NCBI GenBank assembly: GCA_025890175.1
Contig: JANPYM010000013.1
Coordinates: forward strand, 6,673 to 70,672
Origin: Ciborinia camelliae
Taxonomy: Eukaryota; Ascomycota; Leotiomycetes; Helotiales; Sclerotiniaceae
Length of the DNA: 64,000 bases
Direction: 5' to 3'
Numbering within the stretch: position 1 is the first letter of the stretch; each line of letters starts with the position of its first letter. This document shows, piece after piece, positions 1 to 13,289 of the stretch. The translations under genes and the position numbers were made by a program. Below the pieces are notes generated by a model. The model ran no database searches and was not told where the DNA came from. It saw only the letters and a list, made by a program, of their open reading frames with translations.

Positions 1-2557
1 TTTCAATTAATATAATTTATATTATAATTAAAATTAATATTTAGATTTTATATTAAATTAAAATAATTGTATAGATTATAAAATCGTATATTATAAATAT
101 ATATTTATATAAATATTTAAATTTATATAAATATATAATTTTTAAATCTTTATATATAATTAAAATATTATTTTAAAATATTATATATATTTTTTCAAAA
201 ATTCTTTAAAATTAATATATTTTTTTTTATAATTAATAAAATAAAATTAAAATATAAAATATTAATTGTAATCTTTGAATTTATTTAATAATCCAATTAA
301 ATTAATTATAGAATATATAATTTAAAAGTTATAAATAAGATATTTAATAGTCTCTAATATTAAAAGACTAAAGACAAAGTTTATATAAATATATATTTTT
401 TTAATATTATATTATTAATAATATTATTTTTTTAATTTTTATAATTAATATAAATTATTAATATTTTATTTAAATTAAAATCAAAATATATTAATTAAAA
501 GTTTTAATTATATTTTATAATTTAATATCAATTTTATATATTTTATAAATAATTTAAATATTTTATATTAATTTTAATATATTAATATAATAAAAACATT
601 ATAATTAAAATATTACAACATTAACACCATAATATTTTAAGATTTTCTAAATAGTATAGATCACTAGCCCCTAATAAATAATTTATATCTTACAAATAAA
701 TAAATTAATTATATAAATTTTTTAATGGATTTTAATAAATTTTGATTTTTTTTTTTAAAATTATTTATATTTTTTATATTAATTTTTATATTAATCTTAT
801 AAATAAATTATATAATTATAATATTTATACTAATATTTATAAATATTAATAAAATCTGCGAAACGGATAAAAGGCCTTATGGATAATCCATAAAGCAAAT
901 ATATTGTAGATACCCATACAAAACGGAATTCTTTTTATATAGCCTATAAATGTTTTAACAAAATCAAATATATTTATAAAAAAAAAACAGTATTAATAAT
1001 TAAGAAAAAATTTTAAACAAAAAAAAATATTGTTTAAATTATAAATAATATATTACCAAATAGTTTGGACTAGATTTTTAATTAGATAATCTGAATTATT
1101 ATGGATAAGCTTACAAATATAAAAAAAAATTCTTTAAAACAAATAAATTGTAATAAAAAAAATAAATTAAATTTCGAAAACAATATAAAATTTTAATTAT
1201 TTAATCATTATTTTTTTATTTTTTTATAAATTCGATTAAAAAAAGATTTGTAAAAAACTATAAATTATTATTTTTAAATTTTTATAAATATTTTTTATAT
1301 AATCTTTTCAATATTAAGATAAAGATTATAAATTATAAAAACTTTATTATTAAAAAACTAAAAAAACTTTTAAAATTGTTTAATTATAATATTTAATTTC
1401 AAATTATTTGTTTTTTATATAATTTTAATCAAAAAATATAAAAGCTTATAAATAATAAATATAATTTATTTAATATAGTTTTTTATAAAAAATAGATTAA
1501 ACTTTTTTATTAATTTTATTAATAAATATTATATAACAAATCAAAGATAATTGTTTTGAATTTATCAAATATATTAAAAATTGATATTATTAATTTTAAT
1601 AATAATAATAAAAATATCGAATTCATTAATATATTTAATAAATATTTTAAAAATATATTTATATTTAAAAATAATTAAAAATGTTTATAGGGCAAAATAA
1701 TTATTAATAAAACATTTTTAATAGTTAATAATCAAACATTAAATAAAATTAAATTAAAAACTTTTTAATTTATAAATTTTAAGAAAATTGTTTATTTATA
1801 TTTAAATTTTTTTAAAAACATTATTTTCGAATAATATATATATTATAATAAAAGTTTTATAATTATTGTAAATATCCAAAAAAAAATAGAAAATTATATT
1901 TATATAAATTTTTTTGATATAATAAATATATTAATTAATAAGTATTTTTATAAAAAATTTGTAAAAAATTAGTTGTTATTTATTTAATTACTATTATTAA
2001 TTGATTTGAATAATCGAATTTAAATTTTATATAATATAATATAAATATAAATTATTATATAATCAATTTCTTTATTTAGTTAATATAATAAAGAATAATA
2101 TTATTTTTTTTTTATTAAATATAAAATTCCTGATTTTATAATATTATTTTATAATTGCTTATTATTAATAAAAAATTATTTTTATTTAAATAATTTAAAT
2201 AATTTGCGATTGATGTATAAGCTTTTTTTATTATTAAATTTATATTGGAATTGTATTATTTTAGAATTAGGAGATAATAAAAATTTGAATAAAAGTAGGG
2301 TAAATTGAAGATTTTTATAAATAAAATAATTTAAAAAATTTATTTTTTAATTATTTAATTATTAAAATATTAAATTATTAATATAATTAATTTTTTTATA
2401 ATAAATTTTATTAAATCATTATTATTATTTTTTTATTAAGTTTTAATTAATAATTAAATATATATATATTATTAAAAAAAAAACGTTGATAATATATAAC
2501 TTATTTATAAAAAACAATTTTTGAGATAATAAATAATCCTTTTATTAAATAGCAATT

Positions 2558-3000
2558 TAGATTATTTAATTAATTAATATTAAATAATCAAATAATATTA
2601 AATAAACAAACAATATTAAATAGTTAAACAATATTAAATAATTAAACAATATCAAATAACTAAACAATATCAAATAATCGAATAATATTAATTAATTAAA
2701 TAATATCAAATAATCGAATAATATCAAATAAATTTATTATATTTTTCGCTTTAATAATAATATTATATTTTATATTATTTATAATATATTTTATATTTAT
2801 ATTTATATTTACAATATATTCTATATCTACATTCATATTTATATTATATTCAATATATATTCTATTTATATTTATATTATATTTAATTTATTTTATATCT
2901 ATATTTATATTTATATTTATATTATATTCAATATATTCTATATTTATATCTACATTTATATTATATTTAATGTATTCTATATTTATTTTAATAATAATAA
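2558..3000. repeat. Two adjacent AT-rich short tandem arrays
   Basis: From about 2558 to 2740 a unit of roughly 20 bp resembling 'aataatatcaaataatcg' recurs about nine times with drift. From about 2745 to 3000 it is followed by runs of 'atatttatatttatatt' and 'attcaatatattctat'. The G-poor, C-poor drift suggests old, mutated minisatellites. Nothing coding is visible. Confidence 0.6.
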
Positions 3001-3309
3001 TAATTTAAAATAAAAATAATAAGTATTAAAGGAAAAATATAAAAGATTAAAATAATGAAAATAAAAAATAATAATAATTTTTAAAAAAAAAATAATAAAT
3101 TTTTATATTAAAATAAGTTTTTGTTTTTAAAAAAATTAGTTTTTAATTAACTAATAATTTATTAAATTAAATATTCTAAATATTATTTAAAATTGTTTTT
3201 GATTCAAATTTTTGATTAAATTTAATAATTATAATAAAAAATGTTTTGAAAATTTATAAATAAAAATTAAATATAATATTTAATAATTTAAATTCAATTT
3301 ATTTATATT

Positions 3310-3995
3310 TTAAAATAAATATAAAATATAAAATTAGGTGTGGGGGTATAGCAAATGTTATTTTTTGAAAGATCTTTATTAAAATTAATTTGAATACAAA
3401 ATAAATAAATATTTATATTTAATAAAATAATAGCCCCATATTTAATTTAATTTGTATATAAATAAAATAAAATGTAACTTTTTAGTTTTGATATTAAATA
3501 TTAAAAGGTTATATTCAATTTAATTTATATATAAACAAAATAAAATATAATTTTTTAGTTTTGATATTAAATATTAAAAAATTATATTTGATTTGATTTG
3601 TTTATATAGAAACAAAATTAAATATAATTTTTTTAATTGAATATTTATATTTAAAAGCCTATATATTCTATTTTATTTATATAATTTTAAAAAATTATAT
3701 TCTATTTTATTTATATAGGCGAAATCGAATATAACTTTTTTAATTAAATATTTACAAATTATATTTTATTTATATAAATAAAATTAAATGTAACTTTTTA
3801 ATTTTAATATTAAATATTAAAAAGTTATATTTGATTTGATTTGTATATAAACGAAATAAAATATAATATTTGTATATAATAAAAAAGCAATTTTATTTAT
3901 ATTTGATTTAATATATAATATTTATATTTAATAAAATAATAATCTCTATATTTGATTTAATTTATATATAGACAAAATAAAAACAAAAAATATTG
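3310..3995. repeat. Degenerate repeat family A, copy 1
   Basis: A unit of about 70-90 bp recurs several times, with core words 'aaaagttatatttgattt', 'gtatataaacaaaataaaa' and 'gatattaaatattaaaa'. The same words recur about 7 kb away at 10,130-10,625, so this is a dispersed repeat family inside the AT block, probably remnants of one mutated element. Confidence 0.6.
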
Positions 3996-4251
3996 AAATA
4001 ATATTTTATTTGAAGTTTATTTAGAATTTTCTTTTAATTTTAATAATTATTTTTAATTTTTGATTTTTTAAATAATTATTTTAAATTTTTGATTAAAATA
4101 TTCAAAAGTTTATTCTAATAATTATAATTAAAATTATTTATATTTTATTTCAAAAACCACAAAATCGTAATAAAATTATATATAATTTATTTCAAATTAT
4201 ATTTAAAATAATATATAATTCATTTTAAAAATTATACAAATATAATTATTA

Positions 4252-4276
4252 TTTTTTTTTTTTTTTTTTTTTTTTT
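4252..4276. repeat. Poly(T) tract of 25
   Basis: An uninterrupted run of 25 T, the longest homopolymer noticed in the block. It could be a decayed poly(A) tail of a retroelement inserted on the minus strand, but no element body is recognisable. Confidence 0.8.
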
Positions 4277-5723
4277 CGTTTTATAATTTTTTATATATCA
4301 AATATAAAATAAAAAAAAAAATCTTTTTCAAATAATAAAATTAATAAAATAAATAATTTATTATGTTTTTTATAAAAATTTAATTATTTTTGAAAATTAA
4401 TAGGTTTTATTTTGTAAATAAATATTAATTAAAAATAATCAAATAAATTTAATATTTTATAATAAAAATAAATTTTGTTTTCAAAAGAATAAAATTTTAA
4501 AGATTATTATTATATTAGCTATACATAATCACGATTATAATATTTATATAAAATAAATTAAATTTTATTAAAATTAAACAAAAAAAAATTAATAATATAA
4601 ATAATTTTTTTAAAATATTATTTTTATTTATTTATAATAAATAAAAAAAAGGTTATAATAAAAATAAAAAAGATTTATTAATAATAAAGACGAAATACTT
4701 TATTCCCCTAATAATTCTGTTTTTTAAATTAATTGAAAATATTAATATATAGATTTTTTATATTAAAAAAATAATTTAAAATAATAGAAAACTTTTTTTT
4801 ATAAAAACCGATATTATTATAAACAAAATCGGGATATTTAAAAATTTTAAAGATATTTTTGATATATTGATTTACAATTTTAAATAAAACTAAAACTTTT
4901 TTTTTTAATAATTTATATAATATAATAAAAAATATATATTTTAATATTTAATTAAAATAAAATTGTTTTTAAATAATATATTAATAAATAATTATAATAA
5001 AACTTATATAGAAATTCAAAATAAAATAAATTTTGATAAGGAAATTCTATAGTTTTTTTTTATTTATATTTAAAATTTAATTTTTAATTATATTAATAAT
5101 TCAATTAATCTTAATAATATAAAAAATTTATTTTTTGTATTTTATAATAAATTTTGTAAATATTAGATTATTTATAAAAAATTTTTTAATATATTTAAAA
5201 TTAATAAAAAAAATTTCAAAATTTATTTTAGAAATAAAATAATTATATTTTATTTGTTTTATTATTTAAGTTATTTTTATATTATATAAATATTCAATTT
5301 TTATTCAATTATTTTTATTTAAAAATATATTAGACTTAAAAACAGTTAAATTGGAATTATTAAAATTTTAATTTTAAACTTTAAATATAGATTTTATTTA
5401 ATAATTTTTGAACAAATATAAAATATTGATAATATTTCGAAAAAGTATATTATATCGAATTATAACAAAAAATATAAAAATAATAATAGTTTAAAATTAT
5501 TTAATATATTTTTTTTTTATATTCAAAAGGATAATTTTAAATTTTATAAAGGCTTTATTAATATTATCACAAAAAAAAGTAAATATAATATTAAAAAAAA
5601 TAATTTAATATAAAAAATATTGTGGAATATAATAAGGTTTAATTTTTGTAATTGAATTTAATCTTAATTGTTTATTCAAAATAATTTAATAATATATTTA
5701 ATGGATTAAGGGTTTTGAAGATT

Positions 5724-5812
5724 TTATTTGAATATTATATTTTATTTAAATATTATATTTTATTTGAACATTATATTTTATTTAAATATTATATTTTATT
5801 TAAATATTTAAT
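5724..5812. repeat. About 20-bp tandem repeat
   Basis: 'attatattttatttgaa'-like units repeat about four times, with alternating a/g differences consistent with transition mutations. Confidence 0.6.
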
Positions 5813-8004
5813 TAAGCTTTATTATTATTTTTAATTATTAATATTAAATTTTTAAAAAGATTTGGAAAAAAGGAATTTATAGGTAAAGAAGAAAATATAG
5901 GATTGAGATTCTTTAATAAAATTATTAAATAATAATTATTTTTTTAATTAATTAAATAATATAAAAGTTTAATACAAATATTATTTTATATATAATATTT
6001 TTTTTAAATTTAATATATTATAATTGTAATTTTCTTGATAATATAATTAATTTGTGTTATATTATGAATATACACAAAGATTTTTATTTGAAAGGTAAGG
6101 ATTTTAAATTTGTTAGTATTATTTATAATATTAATATAAATTATTTTATAAATTAAAATATTAATAATTATATTTTGAAATATTTTTATTATTAATATAA
6201 TAAATTTTTGCTTTGTTTTAATATACATTTAATTATAATAAGTTTTAAAATAATATTAAACAAAATTTTTTATTATTATTATAATAACAAAAATAAAATT
6301 CTGATAAATAATGAAATAATATTGTTAAAAAAGTAATATATTATTATATCGAAATAATTTAATTCGAATATTATAATATTTTTTAATATAATAAAGCTTT
6401 TAAATAAAGATCTTAAAATTTTTATTATTTTTTTTAATAAAAAATTAACAATTTAAATTTATTTAATATTTAAAAAATTGAAAATAATTAAAATTAAATT
6501 TTCAATTTTATTATTTTAATTAATAATTTTTTAATTTTATAAAAATGTTTTTATATTTAAATTTTTTAAAACTTTTTATATTAAAAAAAATATATATATT
6601 TTAAAATATTTATAAATTATATTGATTAATCAATTTATAATATTTTAAAATAAATATATAATATTAAGCAATATAATCTTTAAGATTTTTAATATTTCAA
6701 AATAATTATTAAATATAACTATTTTTTTTATTAATATTTTGTTTGTTATAATTTGTTAAAACTTATAATTTATATATTTCAAATATAAAAAAAACTTTAA
6801 GATATAAATTAATATAATTTTTTAAAATAGAAAAAATAATTTTTTTATAAAGTTTAATACAAAAAATATTATTTAAATAAATTTCCAATTTGTTTTTACC
6901 TTTTTTATATTGAATATATAAATTAAAAAAAAAGCAAAAAAATTTGAATATAATTTTAATTAAAGATTTTGGCAAATAAAATATATAGGATTTATTTTGA
7001 TAAAACAAAGATATACAAATTGTAATTCAAAATAAAATCAATATTCAAAACAAAATTTGTATTTAAATTATAATTAACAATTGATTTATCTTTATTTAAC
7101 TCAATTTTTATATATACTCTATAAACTTAATCATTAATTTGAAGATTAATATATAAATAATATAATCAAATATTTCGAATAATAACAAAACTATTTAATT
7201 TTTTACAAATATTATTAATATTAATTATAATAAAAAGAATTTCGAAATTAATTATAATTTATTTATAAATTAATATACAAATATTAATTAATAATTTATA
7301 ATTTAGATTAATATTATAATTAATAGCTTTTTAATAAAATTTATTAATTAAATTGGATGGAATAATAAAGATTTAATTTCTTTTTAACAAAATTTTTAAG
7401 ATCGAAAATGGATTTATTTTTTTATATATTAATTAAAATTTATATTAAATTTAAAAAAGATTTAAAATAATTTTATTTATAAATTTAATATATAATATAT
7501 AAAAAAATTTATATTATTATAATTTTTAATATATATATTTTTTTTTAATATAATTTGAAATTTTGAAAATAATGGAAAAATTAATTTGTTAAGTAATAAT
7601 ATATAATTTAATATATTAATTATAATTCAAATTATTATTAATTAATTTATTTTAATATTTTTAAAAAAATTCTTTATATTTTTTAAATAAACAAAAAAAT
7701 CCTTTAATAAAATATTAAAAAAAATATTTGAAGATATTAAATTTGGATATAAGAATTATATTATTAAATATATCTATTTTTTCGATTTTATTATTATTAT
7801 AATTATTAAAATTTTTTTTATTAAATATCTAAAAACTATTATTATAATATTAATTATTTTTATTAATTATATTTTAATCGTTTTAATTATTATTATATAA
7901 ATTTATATTATTTGATTTTTAAAAATTAGATTATCAAATAAAATAATAATTCTAATTTTAATTTATATTTATAATATTATAAAATATAATTTATAATTTA
8001 TTTT

Positions 8005-8295
8005 CGAAGGAAAAAGAAGATTATTTATTTTTAAAAAAAAAGCAAGGTTATATATTTTTGAAAAAAAAACGAGATTATTATAATTACAATAAAATTTTTT
8101 GTAATTATTTGTTTTCAAAAAAAAAATAAAATTATTATTATTATAGTAAGGTTTTTTGTAATTATTTATTTTTGAAAAAAAAAAAAGATTATTTATTTTT
8201 GAAAGAAAAATAAAGTTTTATGTTTTCGAAAAAAAAGTAAAATTATATATTTTTAAAAAAAAAATAGAATTATATATCTTCGAAAAAAGAATAGG
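8005..8295. repeat. Purine-tract interspersed repeat
   Basis: About nine irregular units of the form 'ttatttttgaaaaaaaaa' followed by a short 'agattat' or 'taggttat' core. They appear as drifting copies of a unit of about 30 bp. Confidence 0.55.
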
Positions 8296-8994
8296 GTTAT
8301 TATAATTTTAATAAAATTTTTCAAAATATATTTTGATTAAAAATATAAATAAATTATTAAAATATAATATATTTATTTTTTTTATTATTTTGTTTATTTT
8401 TTTTTAATATTATATTTTATAAATAATTCAATTAAGAATTTGAAATTTGATTTAAATTTAATATTTAAAATAAATTAATTAAAAAATAATTAATATAAAA
8501 TATAATTTAATATATAATTTTGAAATAAAAAAAAAAAGAAAATCTAAAAAAAATAATATTTAAAAAAATAATAATTATATAATATTTTTTTGATAATAAT
8601 AAAGATTAAAGATTAAAATAAATATATTTTTGTTTTTGTTATTTTATTAAATTAAATATATATTTTTTTTATTTATTTGAATTAATTTTTTTATAATTTA
8701 TAATATATAATTAATAATTTTGTAAAATGCTATATCAAAATTATATAAAATTATTAAAATAAATTAAAAATATTATATTAATAAATAATAATTGATTTTG
8801 TATTTTTTTATATTATTTTTTTTATATTTTTTCTTTATATTTTTTTTTTTTTTCCATTTATATATTTTATTCGATTTCTAATTATTTACGTTAATCCTTT
8901 TTTATTTATAATTATAATTGTAATTAATAAATTTGAGTTTGTAAAAAAATACAATTATAATAAATATATACAAAATATTTTAAATTAACATCAA

Positions 8995-9245
8995 GATCTA
9001 ATTAATATAATTATATTTAATTAAATATTTAATAAATTATTTAATTAATTATTTAAATAAATATTAAAATAAATCTTTAATAAATTACTAGATTGATTGT
9101 TTAAATAAATACTAAAATAAATATTTAATTAATTATTTAAATAAATGCTAAAATAAATATTTAATTGATTATTTAAATAAATATTAAAATAGATTTTTGA
9201 TAAATTGTTTAATTAATTATTTAAATAAATATTAGAATAAAAGCT
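8995..9245. repeat. About 45-bp tandem repeat
   Basis: Units built on 'aattatttaaataaatatt' and 'aaaataaatatttaatt' recur about six times with point differences. Nothing coding. Confidence 0.6.
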
Positions 9246-10129
9246 TACAATTTTTTTTTTTAAATATTAATAAAGTTTTTAATATATAATTCGAAAAAAG
9301 AAAATAATTTTATATAATTTAAAAGTTTATAAAAATAAATAAAATCGAAATGTTTTAATTCTAAATAATTAAATATTAAAATTAATATAATTAAGAATAT
9401 AAAATAATATATAATAAATCCAAAAATTTTTGTATTTAATAAATATTTTAAAATTTATTTTGAAAATAAAAATAATATAAAAATATTTTGAAAATATTTA
9501 ATAATAAAAAAATATTAAAAAAGATTTAATAATATTAATTAAATGATATAAATTTTAAAATTATATAAAATTTCAATATATTTAATATATTACAATTTTT
9601 TAATTTTGGGATATATTATAATAAACTTTATTTTTCAAAAAAATAGAATATCTTTTTTTTAATATATATATTTTTTTAATATAAAGTATAAAAAAATTGA
9701 TTAATTATTATGTATAATTTTAAGGCTATATAGATTTTATAATTATATTTTTTATATTTAATGGTTAATATATTAAAAATTGTAATATAAAATTATAAAA
9801 TTATAATATATATTGATTTTTTATTTTTATTAATTTTCTATTTTTTTATAAAATAATATCTATTTCAATATATAACAAAACTATAAGATAATAATATATA
9901 ATGATAAGTTTTAAGTATGGTCTTTTACAATCTTTTTTGTAACTTATATTGTATAATTTATAAAACCCTATAAATTTAAATAATTTGATTTATAAATTTT
10001 TAATTATTATTTAATTAATTTAATATTTTAAATTTAATAATTCTTTATTCAATATATATATATAATAAATAAATAAGTTTTAATAATATATAAAATTATA
10101 TATTAATATAATAAAATAATTTAATATAA

Positions 10130-10625
10130 TTGTTATTTGATTTTATTTATATAAATAAAATTTAATAAATAAGTTTTTTAATATGGCAGGGTATTTAATT
10201 AAAAAGATCATACTTGATTTTGTTTATATAAATAAAATATAATCTATAAACCTTATTATAAAAAAATACCTAATTAAAAAAGTTATATTTGATTTTGCCT
10301 ACATATAGGTTAAATTAAATATAACCTTTTAATATTTAATATTAAAATTAAAAAGTTATATTTAATTTTATTTATATAAATAAAATATAATCTATAAATA
10401 TTTAATTAAAAAAGTTATATTTGATTTCGCCCATACAAATAAAATAGAATATAATTTTTTAAAATTATATAAATAAAATAAAATATATAGATTTTTAAAT
10501 ACAAATATTTAATTAAAAAAGTTATATTTGATTTTGCCTATTTTTTTATTCGAAAAAATATATAATTAAAAAAATTATATTTAATTTTATTTATATAAAT
10601 TAAATATAATAAATAAGCTTTTTAA
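10130..10625. repeat. Degenerate repeat family A, copy 2
   Basis: Repeats the vocabulary of 3310-3995: 'aaaaagttatatttgattt', 'tgcctatat' and 'ataaataaaatataa', in units of about 60-80 bp. It lies directly before the first large satellite array. Confidence 0.6.
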
Positions 10626-10856
10626 TAAAATAAATTATTTTAAAAAAAAAATTATATATATAAATTATTTTATTTATATTTAAAAATTTAATATTATAAA
10701 TTAATAAAAAATATTACATAATATTAATATATATATAATAATAAATAAATTAAAGTATCTTAATATTATATATTTTTTAAATAATAATTTGGATATATAA
10801 TATAATAATAAAATTTATAGTTATTATATATAATTATATATTTAATATTAAATTAA

Positions 10857-12840
10857 AAAAAATTTAGTTAAAAAATTTTTTTAAATTAATTATATAAAAA
10901 AAATTCAGCTAAATATAAATAAAAAATTTAATTAAAGATTTAATTAAAGAATTTCTAAATTAATTATTAAAAAAAATTTAGTTAAAAATTTAATTAAAGA
11001 ATTTTTAAATTAATTATTTAAAAAAATTTAGTTAAGTATAAATAAAAAATTTAATTAAAAATTCAATTAAAAAATTTTTAAATTAATTATTAAAAAAAAT
11101 TTAATTAAAAATTTAATTAAAAATTTAATTAAAAAATTTTTGGATTAATTATTTAAAAAAATTTAATTAAATATGGATGAAAAATTCAATTAAAAATTTA
11201 ATTAAAAAATTTTTGAATTAATTATTAAAAAAAATTTAATTAAAAATTTAATTAAAAAATTTTTGAATTAATTATTCAAAAAAATTTAATTAAAAATTTA
11301 ATTAAAAAAATTTAATTAAAAAAATTCAACTATATATAAATAATAAATTTAATTAAAAATTTAATTAAAAAAATTTTGGATTAATTATTCAAAAAAATTC
11401 AATTAAAGATTTAATTAAGGAAATTTAGTTAAAAAAATTTAATTACATATAGATAATAAATTTAGTTAAAAATTTAATTAAAAAGATTTTAAATTAATTA
11501 TTCAAAAAAATTTAATTAAGAATTTAATTAAAAAAATTTAGTTAAAAAAATTTAGTTATATATAAACAATAAATTTAATTAAAAATTTAATTAAAAAATT
11601 TTTGGATTAATTATTAAAAAAAATTCAATTAAAAATTTAATTAAAAAATTTTTGAATTAATTATTTAAAAAAATTTAGTTAAATATAAACAAAAAATTTA
11701 ATTAAAAATTCAATTAAAAAATTTCTAAATTAATTATCAAAAAAAATTTAATTAAAAATTTAATTAAAAATTTAATTAAAGAATTTTTGAATTAATTATT
11801 CAAAAAAATTTAGTTAAATATAAACGAAAAATTTAGTTAAAAATTCAATTAAAAAATTTTTGGATTAATTATTGAAAAAAATTTAATTAAAAATTTAATT
11901 AAAAAATTTTTGAATTAATTATTTAAAAAAATTTAATTAAAGATTTAATTAAAAAAATTTAGTTAAAGAAATTTAATTACATATAAATAATAAATTCAGT
12001 TAAAAATTTAATTAAAAAAATTTTGGATTAATTATTTAAAAAAATTCAATTAAAGATTTAACTAAAAAAATTTAATTAAAAAAATTTAATTATATATAAA
12101 TAATAAATTTAGTTAAAAATTCAATTAAAGAAATTTTGAATTAATTATTCAAAAAAATTTAATTAAGAATTTAATTAAAGAAATTCAGTTAAGAAAATTT
12201 AATTATATATAGATAATAAATTTAATTAAAAATTTAATTAAAAAAATTTTGGATTAATTATTCAAAAAAATTTAGTTAAAAATTTAGTTAAAAAAATTCA
12301 GTTAAAAAAATTTAGTTATATATAAACAATAAATTCAATTAAAAATTTAGTTAAAGAAATTTTGGATTAATTATTCAAAAAAATTTAGTTAAGAATTTAA
12401 TTAAAGAATTTTTAAATTAATTATCAAAAAAAATTTAGTTAAAAATTTAGTTAAAAAATTTTTGGATTAATTATTCAAAAAAATTTAATTAAAAATTTAG
12501 TTAAAAAAATTTAACTAAAAAAATTTAATTATATATAAATAATAAATTTAATTAAAGATTTAGTTAAAAAAATTTTGAATTAATTATTCAAAAAAATTTA
12601 ATTAAAAATTTAGTTAAAAAAATTTAGTTAAAGAAATTTAGTTATATATAAATAATAAATTCAATTAAAAATTTAATTAAAAAAATTTTGAATTAATTAT
12701 TCAAAAAAATTTAGTTAAGGATTTAGTTAAGGAATTTTTGGATTAATTATTCAAAAAAATTTAGTTAAAAATTTAGTTAAGTACAAATAATAAATTTAAT
12801 TAAAAATTTAGCTAAAAAAATTTAGTTAAAAAACGATTTA
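10857..12840. repeat. 2-kb satellite array of short TTAATTAA-rich units
   Basis: Nearly 2 kb made of variants of 'aaaaatttaattaaaaa' joined by 'tttttgaattaattattca'. Basic units are about 17-20 bp, grouped into longer periods of roughly 70-150 bp marked by the recurring words 'atatataaataataaattt' and 'taattattcaaaaaaattt'. Variants differ mostly by a/g or t/c transitions (taattaa against tagttaa). No open frame. Confidence 0.85.
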
Positions 12841-13289
12841 ATTAATATATATAATTTATTTTAATTTTTATATATTAAATTTTTAATTATATTTATAAAT
12901 AATTATTATTATTATTTTAAAATATAATATATTTTTATTTTATATATTTTTTGATTATATTTAATATTATATATTAAATTTTAATTAATTATTTTTATAT
13001 TTATTATTATATAAATTTTATTAAATATTATTTTTTATATTATTACCATTATTATTATTATAATATAAAAAAGATTAATTATATAATTTATATATTAATT
13101 ATTATTTTTTTACAATATAACCTAAATATTTATTAATATTATAAAGTATAAATTATAAATTTAGTTAAAAATTTAGCTAAAAAATTTATTTATAATATAA
13201 TCTAAACATTTATTAATATAATAAAGTATAAACCATAAATTTAATTAAGGATTTAGCTAAGGAATCCATTTTAAGTACAATTTGACCGT

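Noticed and set aside
840..960. Possible tRNA or small RNA in a slightly GC-richer island
   Set aside because: No cloverleaf or conserved B-box sequence could be folded by eye.
6010..7008. Two minus-strand frames of 72 and 81 codons in the AT block
   Set aside because: Composition is only what random AT sequence encodes (Ile, Asn, Lys, Tyr, Phe), with no motif and no flanking gene signals.
8005..12840. CRISPR-like regular arrays
   Set aside because: Units are contiguous and degenerate with no unique spacers, and the genome is eukaryotic.
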